Origin: an uncultured Phycisphaerales bacterium
Lineage (GTDB): Bacteria > Planctomycetota > Phycisphaerae > WQYP01
Reading direction: 5' to 3'
DNA length: 25,904 nt
Assembly (NCBI GenBank): GCA_903868035.1
Contig: CAIPTQ010000095.1
Span: forward strand, 1-25,904
Below, piece after piece: positions 1-6,942 of the stretch. Within the stretch, counting starts at the first letter, position 1, and each line of letters begins with the position of its first letter. Both the position numbers and the translations under genes were made by a program. The notes below the pieces were generated by a model that had not been told where the DNA came from, ran no database searches, and saw only the letters and a list, made by a program, of their open reading frames with translations.

Positions 1-92
1 GCCACGGGCGCGGGGGGGGCGGTGGGGGCGGCGGCAATGGCCACGGAACCCACAATCAACGCCACCAATGCCGACGCGATGCCGATGCGCAT
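1..92 (-). CDS. Partial exported protein, N-terminal end only
   Basis: An ATG at 92-90 on the minus strand follows a good Shine-Dalgarno (CCTGGAGG, complement of 100-107) by about 7 nt. The reading frame runs open to the window edge. The 30 visible residues start with Met-Arg, continue as a hydrophobic stretch of about 20 residues, then an Ala-rich cleavage-like region and an Ala/Pro-rich segment. This is the shape of a Sec signal peptide followed by a low-complexity linker. The rest of the gene lies outside the window, so no function can be assigned. It is divergent from uvrB. Confidence 0.6.
   Translation of the reverse strand, partial: MRIGIASALVALIVGSVAIAAAPTAPPAPV
6..29 (+). other. G-quadruplex-like G-run cluster
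   Basis: The plus strand has runs of 3, 8, 2 and 5 guanines separated by 1-3 nt. This satisfies a G3+ quadruplex pattern if the 8-G run is split. It lies opposite the Pro/Ala linker codons of the partial minus-strand gene, so it may simply follow from CCC/GCC codons. Confidence 0.3.
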
Positions 93-205
93 GATAATGC
101 CTCCAGGGGAAAGGATTTGTCCGGATAGAACAATGGCGGCAGGGGTGGAATATTGCGTATCGGCATTTGTGGCGGTGCGTGGCGCCGGCGCGCGGAGGCG
201 CAGGG

Positions 206-234
206 TTGGGCGTTTCATCTGCCGCGCCTATAAT
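206..234 (+). promoter_or_regulatory. uvrB promoter, sigma70-like
   Basis: TTGGGC at 206-211, a 17-nt spacer and a perfect TATAAT at 229-234 lie just upstream of the uvrB Shine-Dalgarno (AGGAG, 243-247) and ATG at 256. The predicted leader is only about 15-16 nt. I saw no LexA-type operator. Confidence 0.6.
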
Positions 235-255
235 CCGCCCCTAGGAGCGCCGCGC

Positions 256-2394
256 ATGGTGTTGGAAAAACCGTTTCAGATAGAGTCCCCCTATCAGCCC
301 ACCGGCGATCAGCCCCAGGCCATCGCCCAACTCGTGGCCGCCTTCCAACAGGGCAAAAAGCACCAAATCCTCATGGGCGTCACCGGCTCGGGCAAAACCT
401 TCACCATGGCCCATGTCGCCGCCCAACTCCGCGTGCCCACCCTCGTCATCTCCCACAACAAAACCCTCGCCGCCCAGCTTTACGAGGAGTTCAAGGAAAT
501 CTTCCCCGGCAATGCCGTCAACTATTTCGTCAGCTATTACGACTATTACCAGCCCGAGGCCTACATCCCGCAGCGCGACATCTACATCGAAAAAGACTCC
601 GCCCGCAACGATGACCTCGACCGCCTCCGCCTGGCCACCACCTCCGCCCTCATCAGCCGCCGCGACGTCATGGTCGTCGCCTCCGTGTCGTGCATCTTCG
701 GCCTGGGTTCCGCCGAGGAGTACAAGAAAAAAGTCATCTCCCTCACCAAAGGCTACCCCTTCTCCCGCGATGACCTCATCAAGTCCCTCATCGACATGCA
801 ATACGACCGCAACGACTTCGAGTTCAAGCGCGGCACCTTCCGCGTGCGCGGCGATGTCGTCGAAATCTTCCCCGCCTACGAAACCACCGCCTACCGCGTC
901 GAACTCTTCGGCGATGACGTCGAGCACGTTTGGCATATCAATCCCGTCTCCGGCGAACTCCTCCTCGAGGAAAACCAGGTCTTCATCTTCCCCGCCCGCC
1001 ACTTCGTCACCGACGAGGGCAACCTCCTCCGCGCCTGCACCGACATCCGCGCCGAACTCGACCAGCGCGTCATGCAGCTCCGCCAGCAGGGCAAACTCCT
1101 GGAGGCCCAGCGGCTTCTGGCCCGCACCAAGTACGATGTCGAAATGCTCCAGGAGACCGGCATGTGCCCGGGCATCGAAAATTACTCCCGCCACCTGGCG
1201 GGCACGCCCCCGGGCGCCAAGCCCAACACCCTCGTCGATTATTTCCCCAAGGACTACCTCCTCATCATCGATGAATCCCACGTCACCGTCCCGCAGATCA
1301 ACGCCATGTATTCCGGCGACCGCAACCGCAAAACCGTCCTCGTCGATCACGGCTTTCGCCTGCCCTCCGCCCTGGACAACCGCCCCATGCGCTTCGAGGA
1401 ATTCGTGGGCATGTGGAACCAGGTGCTGTTCGTCTCGGCCACGCCGGGCAAGTACGAGATGGACTTGACCAAGGGCGAAGTCGTCGAACAGGTCATCCGC
1501 CCCACCGGTCTGGTCGATCCCCAGATCGCCGTGCGCCCCGCCACCGGCCAGGTGCTGGATTTGGTCGCCGAGACCAAGAAGCGTGCCGCCAGCGGCGAAC
1601 GCACGCTGGTGACGACGCTGACCAAGCGGCTGGCGGAGGATTTGTCGCACTACATGGGCGAGAGCGGCCTGCGCTGCAAGTACCTGCACAGCGACATCCA
1701 GACGTTTGACCGGGTGGAGATTCTGCGCGAACTGCGCGAGGGGACGTTTGACGTGCTGGTGGGCGTGAACCTCTTGCGCGAGGGCCTGGATTTGCCCGAG
1801 GTGTCGTTGGTGGCGATCCTGGACGCCGACAAGCAGGGTTTTTTGCGGAGCGAAACGTCGCTGATCCAGATGATCGGGCGGTGCGCCCGCAACGTGAATT
1901 CGCAAGTGTTTTTGTATGCCGACATGGTGACCCCAGCCATGCGGCGGGCGCTCGACGAGACCAACCGGCGGCGGGCGATCCAGGAGGCGTACAACCAGGA
2001 GCATGGGATCACGCCGACGACGATCATCAAGGCGATCCGGCATGGAATTGATGTGGAACTCAAGGCCCGGCGATTGGCCCGCGAGATGGTGGCGGCATCG
2101 GAGGAGGAATTCGATGTCAATGAGACCGTGCGGATGCTCGAGCAGGAAATGCTGGAGGCGGCGAATAACCTGGAATTTGAGAAGGCGGCGGAGATTCGGG
2201 ATCGGATCAAGGAGTTGAAGGCCAAGGAGGCCGCGGCGGGCGGGATGGCGCCGGGCGCGCCGGGGGAACCGGCGGCGGGAGATTTGACGGCGGCGATTGC
2301 CCAGACGATGGCGGAGCGGCTTGGGGGGAAGGAAAGAAAGGCGATGACGCCGCAGCAGACGAAGGTGAAGAAAAAGCCGAAGTTTCGGGGGTAG
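256..2394 (+). CDS. uvrB: UvrABC system protein B (excinuclease subunit)
   Basis: UvrB is the DNA-damage-verifying helicase-like subunit of nucleotide excision repair. UvrA loads it, and it then recruits UvrC for dual incision. The protein is 712 aa, slightly longer than E. coli UvrB (673 aa). Visible motifs are Walker A GVTGSGKT (41-48), the damage-probing beta-hairpin region YYDYYQPEAY (94-103), the DESH helicase motif (339-342), and motif VI reading IGRCARN (540-546), where a Cys replaces the usual Ala. A C-terminal UVR domain that contacts UvrC lies at about 625-657, followed by a roughly 50-residue Ala/Gly and Lys-rich tail. The frame is open upstream to position 22, but the ATG at 256 has AGGAG 8 nt before it and begins with the family-typical N-terminus, so I chose it. 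Third codon positions change from C-rich to G-rich midway. Confidence 0.97.
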   Translation: MVLEKPFQIESPYQPTGDQPQAIAQLVAAFQQGKKHQILMGVTGSGKTFTMAHVAAQLRVPTLVISHNKTLAAQLYEEFKEIFPGNAVNYFVSYYDYYQPEAYIPQRDIYIEKDSARNDDLDRLRLATTSALISRRDVMVVASVSCIFGLGSAEEYKKKVISLTKGYPFSRDDLIKSLIDMQYDRNDFEFKRGTFRVRGDVVEIFPAYETTAYRVELFGDDVEHVWHINPVSGELLLEENQVFIFPARHFVTDEGNLLRACTDIRAELDQRVMQLRQQGKLLEAQRLLARTKYDVEMLQETGMCPGIENYSRHLAGTPPGAKPNTLVDYFPKDYLLIIDESHVTVPQINAMYSGDRNRKTVLVDHGFRLPSALDNRPMRFEEFVGMWNQVLFVSATPGKYEMDLTKGEVVEQVIRPTGLVDPQIAVRPATGQVLDLVAETKKRAASGERTLVTTLTKRLAEDLSHYMGESGLRCKYLHSDIQTFDRVEILRELREGTFDVLVGVNLLREGLDLPEVSLVAILDADKQGFLRSETSLIQMIGRCARNVNSQVFLYADMVTPAMRRALDETNRRRAIQEAYNQEHGITPTTIIKAIRHGIDVELKARRLAREMVAASEEEFDVNETVRMLEQEMLEAANNLEFEKAAEIRDRIKELKAKEAAAGGMAPGAPGEPAAGDLTAAIAQTMAERLGGKERKAMTPQQTKVKKKPKFRG

Positions 2395-2695
2395 CAAGTG
2401 AATATGCGGCTGGGGATCAATTTTCTATTTTTTTGGAACCGCTCTCATCCCGCGCCGCTGACATCCAGGGATTGGGATCGAATTCGCGCCAACGGCCTCA
2501 AGCACGCTCGGGAAAGCGCGCTGCGCGACATTGTGGAATAGGCCGGTGGGGCCGGGCAATTCCATCACGGCATATCGCCAATCCGCCCCAACGCCCCAAA
2601 AATACCAAATATACCTGAGCCTCCAAAATTGACCGCCCTTCACCCATCCGGTATCCTTCCCCTTCTTTGATTTCCCTAGCCCGAAAGGATCTTCC
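2395..2695. other. 301-bp gene-free stretch between uvrB and ilvC
   Basis: I found no convincing gene here. Short open frames on both strands lack a start signal and recognisable sequence. A T-rich run follows uvrB at about 2420-2435 but without a clear stem, so I do not call a terminator. The right-hand part holds the ilvC promoter. Confidence 0.5.
2629..2657 (+). promoter_or_regulatory. ilvC promoter, sigma70-like
   Basis: TTGACC at 2629-2634, an exact 17-nt spacer, and TATCCT at 2652-2657. The predicted leader to the ATG at 2696 is about 32 nt. That is too short for a classical leader-peptide attenuator. A weak GAAAGGA at about 2682-2688 could serve as the ribosome binding site. Confidence 0.55.
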
Positions 2696-3712
2696 ATGGC
2701 CAAAGCCGCTCTTCGCACCTACTACGAAAATAAAGCCTCCCTTGAGGGCCTCAAGGGCCAAACCGTCGGCATTCTCGGTTTCGGCTCGCAGGGCCACGCC
2801 CATGCCGCCAATTTGCGCGACAGCGGCGTGAAGGTCATCATTGCCGAAGTCCCCGGCACGGCCAACGCCAAGCTCGCCGTGGAAATGGGCTTCCAGCCAT
2901 TGACCATCGAGGAAGTCGTCCAACAGGCCGACCTGATCTGCATGACGCTGCCCGATGAACTCCAGGCCGGCATCTACGAAAAGTCCATCGCCCCGTATCT
3001 CCGCCCCGGCCAGACCATCGGCTTCACCCACGGCTTCAACATCCACTTTAAGTGCATCGTCCCGCCCAAGGGCGTCAACGTCGTCATGATCGCCCCCAAA
3101 GGCCCCGGCCATTTGGTCCGCAGCGAATTCGTCAAGGGCGGCGGCGTGCCGTGCCTGGTGGCGATTCAGCAGGATGCCACCCGCAAAGCGCTCAAGATCG
3201 CGCTGGCGTGGGGCGCCGGCATCGGCGGGGCGCGGGCGGGGATCATCCAGACGACGTTCAAGGATGAGGTCGAAACCGATCTCTTCGGCGAACAGGTCGT
3301 CCTCTGCGGCGGCCTGTCGGCGCTCATCAAGGCCGGCTTTGAAACCCTGGTGAAGAACGGCTATCCCCCCGAGATGGCCTACTTTGAATGCGTCCACGAG
3401 GTCAAGCTGATTGTCGATTTGATTTATCAGGGCGGCCTGAACTACATGCGGTACTCAATTTCCAACACGGCCGAATACGGCGACCTGACGCGCGGGCCGC
3501 GGATCATCACCGACAAGACCAAGAAGGAAATGCAGAAAATCCTCGACGAAATCACCTCCGGCAAGTTCGCCAGGGAGTGGATCGCCGAACACAAGGCCGG
3601 CAAGCCGCTGTTCAACAAGCTCTACAATGCCGACAAGAACCACCCGGTGGAAGTCACCGGGCGGAAGCTGCGGAAGATGATGAAGTGGATCAACGCGAAG
3701 GAAGTGAAGTAA
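2696..3712 (+). CDS. ilvC: Ketol-acid reductoisomerase, class I
   Basis: This enzyme converts 2-acetolactate or 2-aceto-2-hydroxybutyrate to the dihydroxy acid in valine and isoleucine synthesis, using Mg2+ and NAD(P)H. At 338 aa it has the usual class I length. Visible elements are the dinucleotide-binding GFGSQG (28-33), the catalytic His in HGF (112), APKGPGH (133-139), the metal ligands Asp195 and Glu199 in TDLFGEQ, and Glu231/Glu235 in FECVHE. The cofactor-specificity loop after beta-2 reads AEVPGTANAK (50-59). An acidic residue and Val occupy the places where NADPH enzymes usually have Leu and a phosphate-binding Arg. The gene stands alone, with no ilvBN or leuA next to it, and converges on higA with only 13 bp between the ends. 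Confidence 0.97.
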   Translation: MAKAALRTYYENKASLEGLKGQTVGILGFGSQGHAHAANLRDSGVKVIIAEVPGTANAKLAVEMGFQPLTIEEVVQQADLICMTLPDELQAGIYEKSIAPYLRPGQTIGFTHGFNIHFKCIVPPKGVNVVMIAPKGPGHLVRSEFVKGGGVPCLVAIQQDATRKALKIALAWGAGIGGARAGIIQTTFKDEVETDLFGEQVVLCGGLSALIKAGFETLVKNGYPPEMAYFECVHEVKLIVDLIYQGGLNYMRYSISNTAEYGDLTRGPRIITDKTKKEMQKILDEITSGKFAREWIAEHKAGKPLFNKLYNADKNHPVEVTGRKLRKMMKWINAKEVK

Positions 3713-3725
3713 GACCAAGGCCTCA

Positions 3726-4244
3726 TCACACGCGCTCACGCACCGCGCCGCGCCATGGGAGACGGGCATTTCGCCCGGCCCTGATCCGGGCCTTGGCCGG
3801 GCGCGTCACCTTGGGCATGAAATACTCCGGGCTGATCGCGAAGCGCTCCGAAAGCAGGGCGATGTCATGCACGCTTAATTCCCGCTCCCCGCGCAGTATC
3901 TTCGACCCCGCCTCCCGATTCCCCAGCAACCGCCCCAAATCCGCGGCACTCGTCCCGCTTTCCTCCATAAGATACTGCAGCGCCTCCAGCGGCGAGACTT
4001 CCTTCGCCCGCACCGCATAACGCACATCCTCATATTCCGATAACAGCGTCGACAGAAGATCGAGGTAATCATCCTGATCGCGATTGAGCGCATGTCCCGC
4101 GAGCGCGTCGATCATCGCCGTGGCCGCCTGCCGTTCCGCTTCGTTGCGCACCGGCCGGGGCGCGTAACACGCCACCAGTTTCGCGTAGGTCTTCGGCAGA
4201 TCCTTGAATTTCCAGGTGGGTTGAAAAACATTCGAGTCCGTCAC
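3726..4244 (-). CDS. higA: HigA-type antitoxin, HTH XRE family
   Basis: A 172-aa protein with an N-terminal helical region and an Xre-like helix-turn-helix at about residues 95-145 (around SGTSAADLGRLLGN and LRGERELSVHDIALLSERF). It matches the COG5499-type HigA layout, in which the antitoxin binds HigB and represses the operon. The start is a GTG at 4244-4242 that overlaps the higB stop by 4 nt (GTGA), with GGAAGGA upstream, so the two genes are translationally coupled. The C-terminal 25 residues are Arg-rich and basic, unlike the usual family end. The toxin gene comes first, which is typical of higBA. Confidence 0.88.
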   Translation of the reverse strand: MTDSNVFQPTWKFKDLPKTYAKLVACYAPRPVRNEAERQAATAMIDALAGHALNRDQDDYLDLLSTLLSEYEDVRYAVRAKEVSPLEALQYLMEESGTSAADLGRLLGNREAGSKILRGERELSVHDIALLSERFAISPEYFMPKVTRPAKARIRAGRNARLPWRGAVRERV

Positions 4245-4549
4245 AGATTTTCCTTCCAGGTATCTTTGTCATACTCCGCATGCGTCAGAAACATCATAAC
4301 AAACACCTTGCCGCGATTGTAATGAATCGCCGTAATCAGCCGGAAGTCGTTGCCCTTGAGGTTGAAGACCACCACTACTCTTCCGCTGGCGACCCGCACC
4401 TCATCAGCGCTCCGGAAGACGCTGCGGATGTCCACCAGCGAAGACCATTGCCCACCTTCCGCCAGCTTGAGCCAACGTTCCAGCGACGATGCCGCCTGCG
4501 GATATTGTCTGGCGAATTCACGGATGCGCGCCGGTTTGATGATCCACAT
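4241..4549 (-). CDS. higB: HigB-type mRNA interferase toxin
   Basis: A 102-aa protein with the HigB_toxin pattern. It opens with an Ile/Lys-rich strand followed by an alpha-helix, then SLVDIRSVFRSADEV (about 56-70), a VVVFNLKGNDFRLI beta segment, and the characteristic C-terminal FLTHAEYDKDTWKE (about 86-100). HigB toxins of this family cleave mRNA in association with the ribosome, and HigA neutralises them. The ATG at 4549-4547 has no Shine-Dalgarno. A CATAAT box sits 6 nt upstream, suggesting a leaderless transcript. The start codon and -10 box both fall inside a 17-bp palindrome that could be the HigA operator. Confidence 0.9.
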   Translation of the reverse strand: MWIIKPARIREFARQYPQAASSLERWLKLAEGGQWSSLVDIRSVFRSADEVRVASGRVVVVFNLKGNDFRLITAIHYNRGKVFVMMFLTHAEYDKDTWKENL

Positions 4550-4583
4550 AAATGTATTATGTCAACCTTCTCTGAAACCGCAA
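4546..4583 (-). promoter_or_regulatory. higBA promoter with start-overlapping operator palindrome
   Basis: Read on the minus strand: TTGCGG (4583-4578), a 16-nt spacer, CATAAT (4561-4556), then 6 nt to the ATG. The palindrome ACATAA-5 nt-TTATGT covers 4546-4562, with 6-bp perfect arms enclosing the -10 box and the start codon. HigA binding here would block both the polymerase and initiation on a leaderless message. Operator assignment is inference. Confidence 0.5.
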
Positions 4584-4610
4584 CGGCGCAGCGACACAAC
4601 GGCGCAGCGA
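4581..4610. repeat. Two 14-bp direct repeats upstream of higB
   Basis: CAACGGCGCAGCGA occurs at 4581-4594 and again at 4597-4610, a 16-bp period. It overlaps the higBA -35 region. It could be part of the regulatory region or a small duplication. Confidence 0.5.
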
Positions 4611-4646
4611 TACACCCGCCGACCCTCTCGTCAATACCTAATTAAA

Positions 4647-4916
4647 TTATTTCCCGGTTTTTTCCAGCAGCCGTTCCAGGGCGACCTCGCGCGAGCAGTG
4701 CCAGTGCGTCTGGTACTGCTGCACCATGCGGTCGGTGATCCAGTTGCGGGCGCGCATGGCTTCGAAGCGTTGTTCGAGGTCCGGGCGGACTATGCCGCTG
4801 GTATCCGCCCAGTGGATTCGCGTTTCGGCAGTCGTGGGTAGGCTTTGCGATAGATCCGTCTCGGTGGCAAGGTCGGTTGGCATCACGGTTGGTTCCTTTG
4901 GGGCGTTCATGTTCAT
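4647..4916 (-). CDS. Small protein of unknown function (89 aa)
   Basis: I do not recognise this protein. The N-terminal 30 residues are Thr/Pro/Glu-rich and probably disordered. The C-terminal half is predicted helical, with Trp, Gln and charged residues (RARNWITDRMVQQYQTHW, about 55-72). Two in-frame ATGs, at 4916 and 4910, lie 3 and 9 nt after AGGA, so the second is the better-spaced start. A good promoter is visible upstream: TAGACA (4960-4955), a 17-nt spacer and TATAGT (4937-4932). An inverted repeat overlaps its -35 box. The promoter and a plausible start make it likely real. It could be a DNA-binding or antitoxin-like regulator, but nothing proves this. Confidence 0.6.
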   Translation of the reverse strand: MNMNAPKEPTVMPTDLATETDLSQSLPTTAETRIHWADTSGIVRPDLEQRFEAMRARNWITDRMVQQYQTHWHCSREVALERLLEKTGK

Positions 4917-4931
4917 TTATCCTGTTGGATT

Positions 4932-4978
4932 ACTATAGTGATTCGGGACATCTATGTCTAATTAACAATAATTATTGT
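4932..4978 (-). promoter_or_regulatory. Promoter with two dyads between divergent genes
   Basis: Minus-strand TAGACA (4960-4955), 17 nt, TATAGT (4937-4932). The inverted repeat GACAT-CT-ATGTC (4947-4958) covers the spacer and the -35 box. A perfect 14-bp palindrome ACAATAATTATTGT lies just upstream at 4965-4978. The region is much more AT-rich than its surroundings, as expected of a divergent control region. Confidence 0.5.
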
Positions 4979-5059
4979 CTTTTGTCAAAATTCACCATTA
5001 AATTCGCAATAGCATACCAAGACAATCGCGCCGAATTTCGTGTTTATGTGCGGTTGATT

Positions 5060-5065
5060 TATACT
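5060..5065 (+). promoter_or_regulatory. -10 box of the TPR/OGT gene, leaderless type
   Basis: TATACT ends 5 nt before the ATG at 5071. No Shine-Dalgarno is present. The -35 region (TTCGTG at 5037-5042 with a 17-nt spacer) is weak. Confidence 0.4.
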
Positions 5066-5070
5066 TGGGC

Positions 5071-6837
5071 ATGCTGAATTTTTCCGCCAATGCCCAGAGC
5101 CTCAAGCAACAAGGGGTGGTTCTGTACCGGACCGGTCAGGTGGCGCAGGCGGTCGTGAAATTCAAGCAGGCGGCGGCGCTGCAGCCCGGCGACGCGGGGG
5201 TGTGGGATTTGCTCGGCATCGCCCTCATACGACAGGGTCTTCCCCATGAGGCGGTGGAAGCTTTTCAGAAGGCGGCGGCACTGCAGGAAGATGCGCCGAT
5301 ACTCAGCAATTTGGGCGCGGCGTTGATGGAGGTGGGGAGGTATGCCGAGGCACTCGAACCGCTGCGGCGCGCGGTGACGCTATCCCCGGACGACATCGGG
5401 GCGCGGCACAATCTGGCGAAGGTGCTTCTCAAGCATGGACGCACGTTTGAAGCCCTGCGATACCTTGAACAAATGTGCCGCGAACGCCCCCGGGAGGCGG
5501 AGCTGCACCATACCCGCGGCATCGCGCTCGCAGGCACCGGGCAGAGCGCCGGCGCGGTGGCGGCGCTCCGGGAAGCGCTGGCATTGCAACCCACCGCCCA
5601 GGCGCAAAGCCAACTGCTGATGGCCCTGCATGAAATGAATGCGCCCCCCCGGGAAATTCTGGAAGCGGCACGATCCACCAATGCCATATTGGGGACGGGG
5701 CGGGAGGGGCGGGGGAACCCGGCATCGGCGAGCGCGCCGGCCCAGGAGCGCCCGCCGCAGCGCGTATTGCGGATTGGCTATCTGTCGGCGGATTTTTCCA
5801 CGCATCCAGTCGCCACTTTTTTTGAACCGCTGCTGCGGCATCATGATAAAACCAAGGTCGAGGCCTGGTGCTATGCCTCTGTGCGCCGGCCCGATGAAGT
5901 GACCCGGCGGCTCCGGCAAACGGCCGCGCAGTGGCGCGACATCAGCAGGATAGCGGACGGGGACGCGGCCGCGCTGATGCGGCAGGACGGCATCGACATT
6001 CTTGTGGATTTGGGCGGGCATACGCCGGGGAACCGGCTGGGCGTGGCCGCACACAAGCCCGCGCCGGTGGCGGTGACGTATCTGGGATATCCCGCCACGA
6101 CGGGACTGGAGGCGGTGGACTATCGGCTGACCGATGCGCTGGTCGATCCGCCGGGAGCGGAGGCGTGGTACACGGAAAAGCTGGTGCGGCTGGCGGGGCC
6201 GTTTGCGACCTATCAGCCGCCGGACGCGGCGCCGGCGGTCGGCCCGTTGCCGCTGCGGGCGCGGGGGCATTGCACGTTCGGATGTTTCGCCAGCCGGGGC
6301 AAGATATCGCCCGCGCTGCTGGAGGCGTGGGCGGAGATTCTGTCACGGGTATCCGGTTCGCATCTGCGCGTATATGTGCTGGACCCGGCGGAGGCGGCGG
6401 AGTCCATTCGCGGAACGCTGCAAGCGCGGGGCGTCGCGGCGGAGCGCGTAGAGCTTTTTCCGCGGCTGCCACTGCCGGAGTATATGGCGGCGCACCACGG
6501 CGTGGACATCATGCTTGACACGTTTCCGCTGAGCGGCCACACGACGGTGTGTCATGCGTTGTGGATGGGAGTGCCGGCGGTGTGCCTGGAGGGGCCGACA
6601 TGCTGGCAGCGGCTGGGGGCCAGCGTGCTGGCGCAGGTGGGGCTGGGCGAGTTGGCGGCACGGGGGCCTGGGGAGTATGTGGAACGTGCGGCGGCCTTGG
6701 CGTTGGATCGGGGGAAGCTGGGGGAACTCCGGGAGTGTCTGCGGGAGCGGATGGAAGCGTCGCCGGTGATGGATCATCAGGCCCATGCACGGCGAGTGGA
6801 GGAGGCGTATGGGAAAATGTGGGCGGCGCGGGCCTAG
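5071..6837 (+). CDS. TPR protein with O-GlcNAc transferase (SPINDLY-type, GT41) domain
   Basis: A 588-aa protein. Residues 5-190 form about five TPR units, with repeated patterns such as a hydrophobic helix followed by ALQPGDAGVWDLLG and LSPDDIGARHNLA. After a Pro/Ala/Gly linker (205-230) comes a GT41-like glycosyltransferase region. It has His245 in FSTHPVATF, DLGGHTPGNRL (313-323), LGYPATTG (338-345), Lys411 in GKISPALLEAWAEIL, and LDTFPLSGHTTVCHALWMGVP (482-502). These match the catalytic and nucleotide-sugar-binding signatures of OGT/SPINDLY proteins, which glycosylate Ser/Thr of proteins. The protein is probably cytoplasmic, as no signal peptide is seen. TTG at 5065 would add two residues. 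ATG 5071 is preferred. The donor sugar cannot be read from the sequence. The stop codon lies inside an inverted repeat shared with the glyA end. Confidence 0.9.
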   Translation: MLNFSANAQSLKQQGVVLYRTGQVAQAVVKFKQAAALQPGDAGVWDLLGIALIRQGLPHEAVEAFQKAAALQEDAPILSNLGAALMEVGRYAEALEPLRRAVTLSPDDIGARHNLAKVLLKHGRTFEALRYLEQMCRERPREAELHHTRGIALAGTGQSAGAVAALREALALQPTAQAQSQLLMALHEMNAPPREILEAARSTNAILGTGREGRGNPASASAPAQERPPQRVLRIGYLSADFSTHPVATFFEPLLRHHDKTKVEAWCYASVRRPDEVTRRLRQTAAQWRDISRIADGDAAALMRQDGIDILVDLGGHTPGNRLGVAAHKPAPVAVTYLGYPATTGLEAVDYRLTDALVDPPGAEAWYTEKLVRLAGPFATYQPPDAAPAVGPLPLRARGHCTFGCFASRGKISPALLEAWAEILSRVSGSHLRVYVLDPAEAAESIRGTLQARGVAAERVELFPRLPLPEYMAAHHGVDIMLDTFPLSGHTTVCHALWMGVPAVCLEGPTCWQRLGASVLAQVGLGELAARGPGEYVERAAALALDRGKLGELRECLRERMEASPVMDHQAHARRVEEAYGKMWAARA

Positions 6838-6931
6838 TGGCCCGTTCCTCTCGTAATTGCGTGTGATTTCAGAGCCGCGACCGTAAGGAAGCGACCATAC
6901 ACCCGTCATTTCTGAGGAAATGGACCACTAG
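6834..6931. repeat. 98-bp palindromic intergenic element between convergent genes
   Basis: The left arm 6834-6850 (CTAGTGGCCCGTTCCTC) and the right arm 6914-6931 are imperfect inverted repeats. Aligned, 7 bases match, then two substitutions and one extra base, then TTCCTC matches. The core contains a GCCGCGACCGTAAGGAAGCG string of a kind that I believe recurs in planctomycete intergenic regions. The left arm includes the stop codon of the TPR/OGT gene, and the element ends 11 bp before the glyA stop. Possible roles are a bidirectional terminator or a non-autonomous repeat. Confidence 0.6.
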
Positions 6932-6942
6932 CCGCGGGCGGA

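Noticed and set aside
22..255. 78-codon upstream extension of the uvrB frame
   Set aside because: It precedes the TATAAT at 229-234 and overlaps the divergent exported-protein gene. ATG 256 has a well-spaced AGGAG and the family-typical N-terminus.
241..2397. 718-codon open frame antisense to uvrB
   Set aside because: Its composition is Arg/His/Asp/Gly/Ala-rich without recognisable domains. It is a shadow created by the GC-rich third positions of uvrB.
5644..5650. Run of seven C in the OGT-like gene as a phase-variation site
   Set aside because: The frame is intact, the run is short, and comparable C/G runs occur throughout this high-GC window.
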